A stretch of 64,000 nt of DNA, taken from the NCBI RefSeq assembly GCF_018691265.1, contig NW_024881272.1, forward strand, positions 19,085,323-19,149,322, in the 5' to 3' direction. This stretch comes from Tyto alba. Its lineage: Eukaryota; Chordata; Aves; Strigiformes; Tytonidae. A program made the position numbers and the translations under genes. The notes beneath the pieces were generated by a model that had not been told where the DNA came from, did not search any database, and was given only the letters and a program-made list of their open reading frames with translations. This document shows positions 1 through 9,906 of the stretch, one piece after another; positions within the stretch are counted from its first letter, which is position 1; each line of letters starts with the position of its first letter.

Positions 1-1533
1 GGCATTGTTTGCCTTTAAATGAATAACCATCCCATTTGGAATAAAATGTGTTTTTCCTGAGAGGGAACAGTTTGTCAAGCAGGCCAGATTATTCTATGTG
101 GCTGTCCTATTGCTCCTCATCTTTTCTCCTTTCATACTAGAAGAAACTTGCCGAGAAGTGACTTTATACTTTATTCCAATTCCTTGATAAAGTATTTAAT
201 AGCATCACACCTATCATGGATTTGCAGTCCTTTGAGAAATGTCTATTAGATGATGATTTCCTTCTAGCTACTTTTTGAGATCTCCCAGCTAGGTAGTTCC
301 TAATTTGTTAAGGAGCTGCATTAAAAAAAAAATAAAAATGGAATAAATATGATAGTGATTGACATTGATTATATTTTCATCCTTCGATTCATTAGTGATT
401 AAATTCTGTATCAGCTTTCCTGTATATTTTTGTGGAACAGATATTAAGCAGATTTTCCAATAATTTTGCAGGTCATCCCCTCTGCCTTTTTAAAAAATAC
501 TTTGTGTTCTTAGTGATATTGTGAAAGTCATTAATAATTAAGAGAGTAAACTGCTGCTGGAGGTCTTATGGAATTCTTTTTAAATTACTGTGTGAAAAAT
601 TATCCAGGCACATGCATTTAAAAGTGTTGAAAAAACCTGAAAAATCTTTAGGTTGAAATCTACCTCCATCTGTTTTGCTAGTATATCAAAAAATAATTCC
701 TGATGGCCATGATATGAAATTACATCATCCCACTTTCTCTGAAATATTGGACAGAAAAGTTAGCTAAACTATTCTCTGTGTGGTGGATTGTTTGGTTTTG
801 TTGTTTTGGTTTGGTTTGTTTTTTTCGTATCAATCTGAACTCATGATTGTTTTCAGTTTGGCTTTAGCAGTCACTGAAGCCTTGGAAACAGTAACAACCA
901 ATTTCTTTTTAAACACCTCCACACTACTGGTTAGTGAAACTTTTAAACTTATCTTTGCAGCCAGCATGCTCAGGTGATAGAGGGGAAATACTCAAAAAAC
1001 CCATGCCATGAAAGTTGCCTCTTAGTTCTAGAGGAGTCTCACTTGTTCTGATTTCATAACTTGCAGCTGAAAATACAAATATTAGAAGATAGACATGTAT
1101 GTTAGTTATCATTCAAACTCTTGATCTCTTTCAAAATAATTTCTTTTCAAAATACTTTCAAAATACTACTTACTTAGTATCAGTTTCATTAGTTCAGCTA
1201 CTGGGAAAAAATAAATGCAGCATGGTGGATAGATCTGTAAATAACTTATTACCTAAACTGACTGCTTGAATGATTAAATTTCTCACAGCACAGCACTGAA
1301 ATGAACAGATGATGGCAGTCATCATGAACCCACACTGAAGTCACTCAGTATTTTTGACTTAACTGAATTTGACCTTGCACTAAATGAAGTAAAATTCCTA
1401 TTTCTTGTCCAAATTTGATGTTTCTTTCCACTCTTTCCTCACATACACAGAATATATGTCTCTCTTCCATGAGTAGCAAAATACTACAAGATAGTGAAGG
1501 TGAGCCTTCCATCAAAATTCCAAGAATCTCCGA

Positions 1534-1592
1534 CTAAAAATATATTGGCTAATTCCACTTAAAATCTTTGCAAGAGCAGAGCAAGAATAAAG
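1534..1592 (-). pseudogene. Tentative C-terminal CLCA exon remnant
   Basis: On the minus strand this stretch reads roughly FILALL, then after a frame change D-F-K-W-E/L-A-N-I. That resembles the CLCA segment before the C-terminal tail (pattern YVAIRAMD...LxSxVSNIAQ). It lies in the expected place, 3' of the exon at 1923-2155. The match is short and needs a frame change, so it is suggestive only. Confidence 0.35.
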
Positions 1593-1922
1593 CCCTGGAA
1601 CCACTGCATAAAATTCCCACTGGTGTCCATGAGACTAAACGCCGTTACAGATCTTGTGTTGTGTGGTGTGTATCACACTGAATTACTAGAATAGCACATT
1701 TAAGCATTATAGTTAACAAAAATTTGATTAATGGTGAAGAATGAGAAATATTAAATCTTCAGTTTCTGCTACAAAGTACAGACAAAAATCAAGCTAGTGC
1801 TTGTACAGATGCTTCCAGATGCAACAAGATACTGTTGATAAATGTTGGGAGCTCACTTAAAATGTATTCATTTTGCAATTTCACCTTGGGTAGAGAGCAG
1901 GATAGCAAGCCAAAAAACATAC

Positions 1923-2155
1923 CTTGGCCTTCATCAAAATAATTTCCTGTGGCAACCCATGATAAAATGACCTTATCATCTTCTATTCTGGCATCAAGAC
2001 AATTTTACATGGTGGAAACACATCAGCATAAGTTCCTATTGGCACTGCAGACACTGTGAAGTAGCCTCCTAGAGCTGTTCTATAGAAACATCTTCTTCTG
2101 ATCTGAATATCATTTTTAATAGCTGAGGGTCTTGGTGAGTTCATCTTGATTTTGC
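1923..2155 (-). pseudogene. CLCA exon remnant (DVFPPCKI region), frameshifted
   Basis: The minus strand reads GKIKMNSPRPS, then RTALGGYFTVSAVP, then ADVFPPCKIV. This parallels the CLCA2 order NIQMNAPRKS, SSGGSFSVLGVP, DVFPPCKII. After PPCKIVL the original frame hits TAG. The neighbouring frame continues as DARIEDDKVILSWVATG, matching the family's LTLSWTAPG segment, so one base has been lost near the junction. The acceptor AG is at 2157-2156 and the donor GT at 1922-1921; both dinucleotides are intact. Confidence 0.85.
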
Positions 2156-2745
2156 CTCAAGCTTTAAAAAATGCTGATTAATCTTAACTGTATGGAAATT
2201 CTTGTAGTATGCAGGTGACTTGAACTTCACCTCATTTATATCATTTTAAACTTGGAAAATTCATTAATGTCAATTAAGTACCATAATCTCTAGTTCAATA
2301 GCTGTTTCTTTACAGTTTCAAGAGTGCTAATTACTAAGAAAGCTAATATGAAATTGAAGTAAATGGTTATAAAATAATTACAGGAGAGTTTAACTTACTA
2401 AAACTTCAACAGTTCTTAATTTAAGATAACTGATTATAGTACTTCAGTTAATAAACCTGCAGTTAATCTTTTCACAGGCAAACCACAAATCCTGTCTATC
2501 TGTAGTACACAGATATTGCTTTATTACAGCTGTTTACAGTCTACTTTAAATATTCTTCTGCGGAACACAGACTTTTCTTGTGTTAAAGGGAAGCAACCAC
2601 ACACAGAGTTTGATAAGTGTTCAAAACTAAATACCTCTTAGCTGGGCCATCATTGCTCTAGTGAATACTCTGTGTGAAGGGATTTGATATAAACAAGTGC
2701 TGGAATAAATAGCTGTATACATTTCTCTGCCTTACTTTGCTCTAC

Positions 2746-2912
2746 CATTTTCTACATGGTTTAGACATGGCATGACTCCATGGCACTGCAGTTTGGGGAA
2801 CAACAGTTCTGTTGGCTTGGATAAGAACTTTCAGGATGTATCTGCCATTCTCAGGGAAAGTAAACAAGTACTTGGAATAGGTACCATCATTCTTAATAAT
2901 CTCAGAACCCGG
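2746..2912 (-). pseudogene. CLCA exon remnant (KNDGxYSxY / ENGRY region), frameshifted
   Basis: After the acceptor AG at 2914-2913 the minus strand reads PGSEIIKNDGTYSKYLFTF, then PENGRYILKV, then WSHAM. These parallel CLCA2 GADVIKNDGIYSRYFFSF, ANGRYSLKV and GSHAMYVPG. Just after WSHAM the frame breaks. The expected V-x-N-G continuation is visible only in another frame (HVENGR), while the original frame ends at TAG. The donor GT at 2745-2744 is present. Fourteen of the first 20 or so positions match, so the identification is firm. Confidence 0.88.
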
Positions 2913-3009
2913 CTATAAAAATGACATAAATTAACATCAAACAAAAATGACTGTATTTATCCTTTCTAGATTAATTTATCTAGAATATAAGAATAGCAGG
3001 AAAATTCTT

Positions 3010-3095
3010 CTCTGATATGCAATCTGTGCAGCTCCTCTGGTTTTGATGGTATGTTAAAACTATTTGAGAAGACTGCAGTCTGAAGATGCCTTTTT
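3010..3095 (-). pseudogene. Tentative CLCA VWA-domain remnant
   Basis: One minus-strand frame reads QTAVFSNSFNIPS followed by KPEELHRLH. This resembles the CLCA2 VWA-domain order PTVLSSGSTIHS...PNLEELSRLTGG, with about six codons missing between the halves. It sits between the firm exons at 2746-2912 and 3553-3724, as expected. Splice sites are not clear and the match is weak. Confidence 0.35.
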
Positions 3096-3552
3096 GTACT
3101 GTGTTCCAACTCAAAGGAATGCTAATTTCTTAGCAAAATCATATTTTATTTAATTATAAAGCTAATGAATAGATTACTCTCAAAATCTGTACAGTTTTTA
3201 ATTACTTCTCATGTGCTTCTGTAGCATGCATTTGATTCTGCAGACTGGATGCTTCTCTGTTCTGGTTATGCTTATTACAGATTTCAGTCACCTACAATGA
3301 TAAACAAACAGACAAAAATCAGAATTAAGCAACAGAACAGTAACAAAAATAGGGATGGAAACAAATCTTCACTGCTGATTTACATAGTTGAGACATCAGC
3401 TGATGGTAGACTTTACATTAGTAACAGTATGCATTGCAGTTGATTTAGTTACATAAATTTGAAATAAATGTTACGTTTCAAAAAAGAGGATATAGAAAAC
3501 TTTATAACAATATGTTTCATTGTAAGAAATCTGTTCTTATATTACAACTTAG

Positions 3553-3724
3553 AGATGAGAAACTTTGCATATACATTATTATTGATGATTCTGCAGTTTG
3601 ATTTCTTTCAGGAATAAAAGTACATCCTTCCTTAAAAAGCCATGTTTGCTTATTAATGACACGATTAACTTCAGTGCGGGAATTTTTTTCACAGCTATAG
3701 ATGCCAGTAAGATCAGAGGAATGC
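3553..3724 (-). pseudogene. CLCA exon remnant (LFKEGCTF region) with broken donor
   Basis: This is the best-preserved CLCA piece. After the acceptor AG at 3726-3725 it reads RHSSDLTGIYSCEK, then LFKEGCTFIP, then SSIIMYMQSFSS, open throughout. CLCA2 has RCSSDITGIFVCEK, LFKEGCTFIY and ASIMFMQSLSS. Two features mark decay. The position where intron 5' GTAAGT is expected reads CTAAGT (3552-3547). Cysteines of the conserved cluster are replaced, giving H for C at the exon start and R for C twice in the middle (CGC, CGT codons). Confidence 0.9.
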
Positions 3725-4216
3725 CTAAGGATAAAACAGAACACATTTCAACCTAAAACCCCTATCTGAATATAGTCCTGGCATTAACAGTGCTTGGAGT
3801 GTAGTCTACACATTGGCCACAGAAGCAGAGAGGAAAAATGGTGAGCCAGGTAGTCCTGCAGTAGTGAGAGCAAGAAGGAAAAGCTTAAATAGAAAAATAC
3901 CATAAGCAGAGGGGAAGGAAGATTTCTGTACAAGCACCATTTCCTCTCCAGTAGCAAAGCACAGCAGTGTTTGTCTCTGGTGTTAGTTCAGAAAAAAGTA
4001 ATGTCCAACATCATTGCCAATTCATCAACCACAGAAATTTGTAAAGATGGATGCAGAGAAAATCACATGATCTATCAATAAAGTAGGGAAGATATTTAAT
4101 GAGGGATAAAATAAGGACTAAAAGAAAAATTGATAGCTCAAAAGTTTATAGAAAAATACCAGTCAGGTTTCTAAAGCCCACCACAGAGGGCTTGTAGGAC
4201 GAAAATGCTGAGTTAC

Positions 4217-4322
4217 CTTGTACCTTTAACGTGATTCTGCGCAGTTGCACAGAAACGCCTGCCACTGTCATGCTCATCAAATACCCCCATCGAAGGTGGG
4301 TTCACTCGTGAGCAGACTCTGC
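4217..4322 (-). pseudogene. CLCA protease-motif exon remnant (HExxH), stop plus frameshift
   Basis: The minus strand reads SAHE, then TGA, then THLRW, then after a one-base loss GVFDEHDSGRRF and QNHVKGTR. The family sequence is HEWAHLRWGVFDE, containing the zinc-binding HExxH motif of the self-cleaving protease domain. The Trp codon (TGG) has become TGA at 4304-4302, inside the motif. A run of five Gs, where six are needed, shifts the frame between LRW and GVFDE. Acceptor (4324-4323) and donor (4216-4215) dinucleotides survive and the 106-base exon length is plausible. Confidence 0.9.
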
Positions 4323-4629
4323 CTGTAGGGAGAATAGAAGGGCAAATGCATGGTAACTGTAGTCAGCCACTACAGTATACTATATCACTGTATGCAAAAC
4401 TAGTCAGCAAAATTATATGGTGGTCTTTCTGAACAGCAACTTCCCAGCAACACTCAACCTTAGGCAGTTTTAGTATCAAGTAATTAATTTCATGGCTAAG
4501 TGTGACTAACTTTAAATAACCATTTGAAGGTCTTAGCTCTTATGTCTTTTTAATGTTGTCTTCTTTTCCCATTATGTGTCTGAACTTGAATTCTGTCTCT
4601 AGAAATGTATGATAAAACAGCAAATGCTT

Positions 4630-4724
4630 TTTAATATATACTTACACGAGAGTAATTATTTTATCTATTTTATTTATAAATTATGTAATTTATATTAATT
4701 TAATATACACTTACGTGAGATTAA
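4630..4724. repeat. Pair of imperfect 26-base direct repeats
   Basis: The 26 bases at 4630-4655 recur at 4699-4724 with four mismatches, 69 bases apart, in AT-rich sequence inside an intron of the CLCA pseudogene. No mobile element was recognised. Confidence 0.6.
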
Positions 4725-4989
4725 CATGCATCAAATTGTAATTTAATATTTGACATTGTAAGTGGAACTAACCTAAACAAACCAGTGCTTCATTTTCTAT
4801 TAGACATACTACTAAGGGATAAGGAACAAAAGGCTACCCTTATACATTTAACACATGTTTTGCACAGCAGTACATGCTATTGAGATGTGGGAAACATACA
4901 GGGAAGGGTTAAACAACATATGCTGTATTCTTCAGTCATTTATTCTTCACAACTGAGGCAAACCATAAAAGTAAAGTGGATTATGGAAT

Positions 4990-5145
4990 TTATCCTGTGA
5001 CCCTTAGATATATATCAAATAATCATTTACTAGGAAGCTAGGCATTTTCCCATTTTTCCACCTGCTTCATGTTGTAGGGTGTACAGGTCATCATCATGTT
5101 TCCAAGAAAGAGCTGCCACTATGTATGTAGAGAACAGCAGGTGTC
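4990..5145 (-). pseudogene. CLCA exon remnant preceding the protease motif
   Basis: The minus strand reads IVAALSWKHDDDLYTLQ, then HEAGGKMGK, parallel to CLCA2 VIVTDWYGAHGDDPYTLQ and YRGCGKEGK with no gap. It then meets TAG TAA in that frame. A neighbouring frame continues as FLVNDYLI, matching the family NFLLNDNLT, so there is a frameshift. A donor is not clear at the low end. The exon lies immediately upstream (on the minus strand) of the HExxH exon, as in intact CLCA genes. Confidence 0.8.
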
Positions 5146-7050
5146 CAAAGGAGGGAGGAAGAGGAGGATATGAGTTGGCACTTGCAACTCAGAGGGCTTG
5201 GTAGTGAGCTTCTGCCTCTGCTTCAGATAGACTAGAAGGCAAACTCTTGGATATGTCTATTATCCTTTACTTGGCCTGCGATAGCTACAAGTGAAAAGTG
5301 GCATGGTGAGAAGCAAGGGTAGCTAACCAACTCTTATGAACTAGTCCCTACTTCTTTTTATGCCTCTGTAGCAACTAGCTGCCTTTGTTCTCCTTGTATT
5401 TCTTGCCAGGCCTTCCCTCATGACTCTGAAACTCCACCTAGACAGGTATTACTGCTGTCTTCAGCACAATTGCCAGCCAGGAGTTATTAGAGGGGTGATG
5501 GATTAAAAAAGCAAGAGGGGGGGGGCAGACAGGAAAACACTGGAACTCATAAGCAAATGTTTCTGACTTGTAATAAATGTAAAACCAAGTGGAGAAATGA
5601 AACTGAGTATCAACATGGATATTTAGACCAGACAGGCTATTCAGACCAAGGCTATTCAGGCCAGGTTTCTAAAATGATTATACAGCTTGCAAGGACTTCA
5701 TTTATGGACTACAATAGATTTAGCCTGGAGCTTCTTACAGTCCAGCAGTGTTGTTCATTTATAACCAACAGGATGGTACAGCTGTTATTACTGATGTTGT
5801 TACCAGTAATCTTTACTTATTTATTTACCAATGGTGGTTCATAGATCATAATTTTGCCAGTTCTTAAGGGCATTCTCATATGAATACTTTTCACATTACT
5901 TCTTAAAATTCAAGGTACATTGGGTACACTAATAAATGCATGTAAAAAAAACATATTGTGCTCTGTTCCCTGAAACAGGCTTTGAGCCATACCTTTTCAC
6001 AGAACTCATGTTTTGATTTCTCATCAGCAATAATCAGAAGCACCAAAACCAAATCCTGCCGATGAGCATGAAGGATGCCCAAGCAGAGCTGGTGAGGTGT
6101 AGGGAGGGCTGGAGCCCCATGCGTGGAAGGAGAAGGTGGGTGCCTGTTGAGCTCCCTCCTCCCCAGCTGGCTCTGCCCCAGAAGCAGCCTCCAGCTGGGC
6201 AGTGATCCCCAGCTCCCTCTGGCTTCCTAGCACAGGATGTGCCTTTGCAGCCTGTCTCTCTCCTGAATAGCTGTCCTTGGCCAAGTGCTGCCAAAATCCC
6301 AAGAGCCAGAGCCCAAAAATGCCCCGTTTGGGGCTGGCCTCTGCAAATGCACGGCCAAGCTGTGCTAACCATGGGCAAGTGAGATCAGCCCTCCCGCCAT
6401 GGAAAAGCTGGAGTTTTTAGGGACTGCTGCTCCCACAGAGAGTGCCCACGACTGGGGAACACCCAGGCTATTGGGGCTTAAGCAGAAGTTTGGTAAATCT
6501 AAGAGCATTTTCCCTGAGCAATACCATGAACAACCAGCTGAGGATGGGATCCCTGCTGTTACATGGGGAGAATGGTTTACATTTGTTATGGTGTGTTACA
6601 TCCACCCATGCTTCCGCTCACTGTTCCAGCTGGCCACATCAAGCACTTTCAAGGAACTTCCCATTTCCTGTAGGTATTGTTTGTGTCCTGCTAACCACAG
6701 CCCAGCTGTCTGCTCCACCCATGCACAGAAGCGTCTCTGCCGCTGCTTGCTGAAAGGCAAAATTGCCAGGGCTACTTCTTAATGGGCTGGAATTGCTAAG
6801 AGAGAGAATTTGGCCAGATAAAGAATCAGGCCTTCCAAAAGTCTGTATAAAATTGAAGTTACATGTTCGAGCACGCCCCTTTCCCTTGGAAAGGAATTTC
6901 AGTAATATACAAATTAAGCTATCTTAGTCTTGAAAATACAATGTGCTCTCAGATGATTCCACCCTTTTGCTTTGAACACCACTCTGTAATGGGTCTTCTT
7001 CCTCTTCCTACCACTGATTATGCATAGGTACATATGATCTATATCACATC
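5145..7050. other. AT-rich then GC-richer stretch without a recognised gene
   Basis: This lies between CLCA remnants. 5630-5665 holds a short degenerate tandem unit of about 16 bases (CAGGCTATTCAGACCAAGG-like). A GC-richer block at 6030-6400 contains overlapping ORFs in several frames, none resembling a known protein. G homopolymers occur near 5517-5526. Missing CLCA exons may lie here beyond recognition. Confidence 0.4.
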
Positions 7051-7089
7051 ATCATTCTGTTTTGCTTGCTTCCTCGTCTGAAAATGAAC

Positions 7090-7350
7090 TTTCCATATGT
7101 CTGTTGCGATACTTGGTTATTCTATAGAGTGCCACCTCAAGTGTCATTAGTGCTTTCCCATGTGATGAGATGCAAGATTGATCTGTTTTTTCATTAGAAC
7201 GTCCTTGTTTAAAAATATGTGGCTTTTGTACATTTGACAATGTGTGGGCAAAAGAGTGTCACATACAGTCAGGTTACATGAATACTTATTATTTAAACTC
7301 AGAAAAATATTAATGGAAACAGCCAGAAAGAAGACAAATAGGGGATCCAA
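7090..7350 (-). pseudogene. Tentative CLCA first exon(s) with signal peptide
   Basis: From 7350 the minus strand has ATG and a hydrophobic N-terminus (MDPLFVFFLAVS...) followed by SLNNKYSCNLTV. This is reminiscent of the CLCA start, a signal peptide then xLNNNGYxxIV. A second frame (7240 downward) gives KALMTLEVALYRITKYR, reminiscent of the CLCA IKEMITEASFYLFNATKRR segment. The two frames would need a frameshift between them. The location, head-to-head with the ODF2L CpG island, fits the expected gene order. Resemblance is weak and chance is possible. Confidence 0.33.
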
Positions 7351-7750
7351 AGCTCTCCAGAGCTACTAGATTCTTGTCTATCTTGCTCTGAAAATAACCT
7401 CCTGGGTGCGCATGACCTCCACCCGCTCTTCACAAGTGACGGCGTAGCGGATACAACCACGTCCTGAAGTGCCTTTGGCCCCTAATGCAGGAGCCTCTTT
7501 CTTTCGGGGACCGGGGCGATGCTGTTTCTCCAGGCCCGCGGAGGTCGCAGGCCCGCGCTGCTCTGAGGCGGCTGCCTCCGATGCCGCCGTCTCAGCGGGC
7601 CCCGACCGGGGGGCGACGGGGTGCTGCCGGGGCCCGGCGGGGGCCGCTGCGCCGCGGGCCGGGGCGGGTGCCGGCCCCTGGGACAAGACTGTGGGGAGGG
7701 CGCCGCCGCCTCCCGCCCGCCGCCAGAGGAGCGGGCCGCGGCAACGGCCG

Positions 7751-7764
7751 GTTGCTCCGGCAAC
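7751..7764 (+). promoter_or_regulatory. RFX X-box motif
   Basis: GTTGCTCCGGCAAC is two inverted half-sites (GTTGCT and GGCAAC) with a two-base spacer, agreeing with the X-box pattern GTHNYY-N2-RRNAAC bound by RFX transcription factors. RFX factors drive many ciliary genes, and the downstream gene encodes a basal-body protein. Another GCAAC lies at 7741-7745, forming a second inverted pair with GTTGC at 7751-7755. The site is 25 bases upstream of the candidate first-exon donor, so it may fall just downstream of, or at, the transcription start. Confidence 0.7.
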
Positions 7765-7787
7765 GGCTCCCGGCGGACAGCGGCGGC

Positions 7788-7790
7788 GGT
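7788..7790 (+). other. ODF2L: Candidate splice donor of ODF2L non-coding first exon
   Basis: GCGGCG|GTGAGG matches the donor consensus within the CpG island. No ATG lies in the roughly 100 bases before it, so the first exon would be untranslated. The transcription start is not determinable from sequence. Confidence 0.4.
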
Positions 7791-7830
7791 GAGGGGGCGG
7801 CGGGCGCAGGCGGGGACGGACACCGGCGAA

Positions 7831-7911
7831 GGGGCGCTCCCCGCGGTACGGGGTACGGCGGGGGGGCGCTCCCCGCGGTACGGGGTGTGTGTGGGGGGCT
7901 CCCCGCGGGGC
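7831..7911. repeat. GC-rich tandem repeat, 32-base period
   Basis: The 24-base core at 7831-7854 recurs exactly at 7863-7886, and a degenerate third copy begins near 7893. Each core contains CTCCCCGCGG, a near-palindrome. It lies inside the CpG island just after the candidate first-exon donor. Confidence 0.8.
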
Positions 7912-8095
7912 ACCCCAGGGGCAGGAGCGGCAGGCAGCCGGGCCCGGGGCCGTTCGGCGAGGGGAGCGGGCAGAGGGCCCGGGGTGGGGCCGCTGTTGCG
8001 CGGGCTGAGCCCCCGCTCCTCACCCTCTGCGCCAGGCAGCGCGGAAGGGGGAAGCGGCAGCTGCGGGCTTTACGCCGTCCTTCGCGTGTCCTCGG

Positions 8096-9744
8096 TTTTC
8101 TGCTGTGGAGGGATTTGATTTCTGTGCACCAAATGTGTAAATTCAGTGCTGCTTAAGTGGTTGCAAGTTATGTGTGCAGGATTTCAGTTGCTTTATCCAT
8201 GTTAAATCTCTGGTGAGACTGGAGTTTACTTGGTCGGGTACACTATTTTCTAGTCGGAACAGCCTGGGATGCTGATAATGTTTCAGTTCCTGATTCACAG
8301 AACACCAATATATGTTAACATATACCATCTTGTTATACAGCATTAAAACAAAATGTCATCATCATTACAATCATCCTCGTCTTTACATGTACACAACTGT
8401 ACTGCTCCTTTATTGGACTTTGATCTTCAGGAAAAGTTTCTTCTTCCTTATGCTACTGAGGCAAGTTCATTCTGTTCTTGTTAAGCTTGATTTTTTTTTT
8501 TTTCTATTTACTTTGTTAGCAAGATTCAAAACATATTTCAAAACATACTTCCTAGCTACAAATGAGAAGAAGGTGATATTTCAAAAAATGAGGGAGTGTG
8601 CTGGACATAAAAATTGTATACTGAAACTGTGGAAAAATTATTATTTTTTCTTTTCTGCTTACATAGATGGGCTACAATAAATGAAACACGATGTTTAATC
8701 TTCCAAGATGCTATTTTCAACTGGAAGTAATTAAATTGAAGAACTTAATTTTGGTTATATAGTCAAGAAAAAGCTACAGAGGCCTGCACTGTGTTACACA
8801 AGTTGAGGTCTGCTAGGAAATTAAGCCTGTAACAAACCATGACACATAAATATAGATATATATATATATAAAATCATTAGATGTTTTGAGTGTAGTTATT
8901 TGCCTTATGGCAACAGTTGGAAGCAGAGCAGTCTACATTTTGATTCTGTGAGGAAGTGATTTTCTTAGTTAGGAACTCCCCAAATTCTGTTACTCATTTT
9001 CTCAATTATGCTAAGGAGATACAGATGTCTGGCAGATCCTTTTGATGGAAATGCACCTGGCATAGGCTGAAAGCAGGAGAAATGTGTCCTGGTGGGTGGA
9101 GAAGTCAAGACTTCTGAAAAATACTGAGTAGTTAGTGAAGCACTGAGGGGAGTAAACAGATAACTTTGTGCTTGGTGAGGGCAGCAGTCATGCTGGAGTG
9201 TGAGGGTAGAGGCAGGAGAGGTGTTTGGGGAACGAGTGAGGGTGACGGCAGGTTCCCGGTGCTTGATAAAGAAGTGAGGGGAATGGGATGCATTTGGTTA
9301 GTAGGCACTGATACTTGGCTCTGGACTTGCCGTGACACAGGCAGAATCATGTTCCTGTGCAGCCTTGCCTGGTGAAGAGCTTTTCCAAACAGGAAAGAGA
9401 AAAGCCATTGCTGTCTCCAAATGGGAAGAACTGTGCAATAAAACATAGTATCAGTGTCTGAGTAGGACTTGGCCTCCACCTTCACTGGCGGGGAGCTGTT
9501 TACCTTTCCCTTGTAGATGAGGTGTGTCCTGTGAGCAATCAATTTGAGGGTACATCCTGTGATACCACAGGCTTTTACCCTTGTTGGAAGTCATGAATGA
9601 GAGATTTCTTTGATCTTCAAAATTTCTTGTAAATGATTCTTCTGAGGAGCTGACTTCATTTATCATGATATCCTTGAATTAACATGATTGGTGTCATAAC
9701 TGTAAATGATACTAAATGTTATATAATTATGAATGCTATTTCAG
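8096..9744. other. Presumed ODF2L intron 1 region
   Basis: AT-rich sequence between the CpG island and the first recognised exon. It has a poly-T near 8491-8503 and a (TA)n run near 8858-8870. I did not find a convincing initiator-ATG exon, although one should exist here if the exon at 9745 is spliced in phase 0. Confidence 0.4.
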
Positions 9745-9906
9745 GGAAAAACTTGCATTCCACCTGGCGAAGCAGGAAAATGCTGCTCACTGATTCAGCT
9801 GTATAAAAAGGATTACCATAGAACTACAAAAGCCATCCAAGATGGAAAATATTTTTCTGATCTGAGCAAAGAATCTGACAGTATAGAAGACCAAATAAGC
9901 AAATAT
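9745..9906 (+). CDS. ODF2L: ODF2L exon, N-terminal ODF2-like module
   Basis: 162 bases, phase 0 at both ends, acceptor TTTCAG and donor GTAAGG. It encodes 54 residues including CIPPGEAGK, then [12 protein letters not shown], then ISKY. This resembles the ODF2/cenexin N-terminus (WMPPGKSS, then RLSDLSTEDDD, then NRY) more than the human ODF2L N-terminus I remember. An in-frame ATG at 9733 lies in the upstream intron tract and would start translation only if the acceptor were not used. Confidence 0.75.

Larger units (their letters stand above)
1923..5145 (-). pseudogene. CLCA2: Decayed CLCA2-like gene (calcium-activated chloride channel regulator family)
   Basis: CLCA proteins are secreted or membrane-tethered, self-cleaving metalloproteases with a VWA domain that modulate chloride channels. 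Reading the minus strand from 5145 down to 1923, I find five pieces in family order. They are the segment before the protease motif (HDDDLYTLQ-like), the HExxH exon, the exon with LFKEGCTF and MYMQSFSS, the exon with IIKNDGTYSKY and ENGRY, and the exon with DVFPPCKI followed by a shifted VILSW. Each has recognisable splice-site positions and collinear matches to CLCA2. Lesions: TGA at 4304-4302, frameshifts in at least four exons, donor GT replaced by CT at 3552-3551, and conserved cysteines changed. No single reading could give a full-length protein of about 900 residues. The symbol rests on the closest remembered match and on position beside ODF2L. A decayed tandem CLCA duplicate is the alternative. 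I am confident of family and decay, less so of orthology. Confidence 0.85.
7480..8095 (+). promoter_or_regulatory. ODF2L: CpG island, presumed ODF2L promoter and first exon
   Basis: A block of about 600 bases very rich in G+C and in CpG dinucleotides stands out sharply from the AT-rich surroundings. It contains an RFX X-box, short tandem GC repeats and a good splice donor (GCG|GTGAGG, GT at 7789-7790). It precedes the first recognised ODF2L exon by about 2 kb and is the only CpG island of this strength in the window. Overlapping ORFs here (up to 223 codons) are typical of stop-poor GC-rich DNA and are not treated as genes. The island could also have served the divergent CLCA gene. Confidence 0.8.

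Noticed and set aside
7469..8156. Long overlapping ORFs (up to 223 codons) on both strands in the CpG island
   Set aside because: GC-rich, stop-poor DNA gives open frames in all six readings. The products are Arg/Pro/Gly/Ala-rich with no domain, and the promoter interpretation explains the region.
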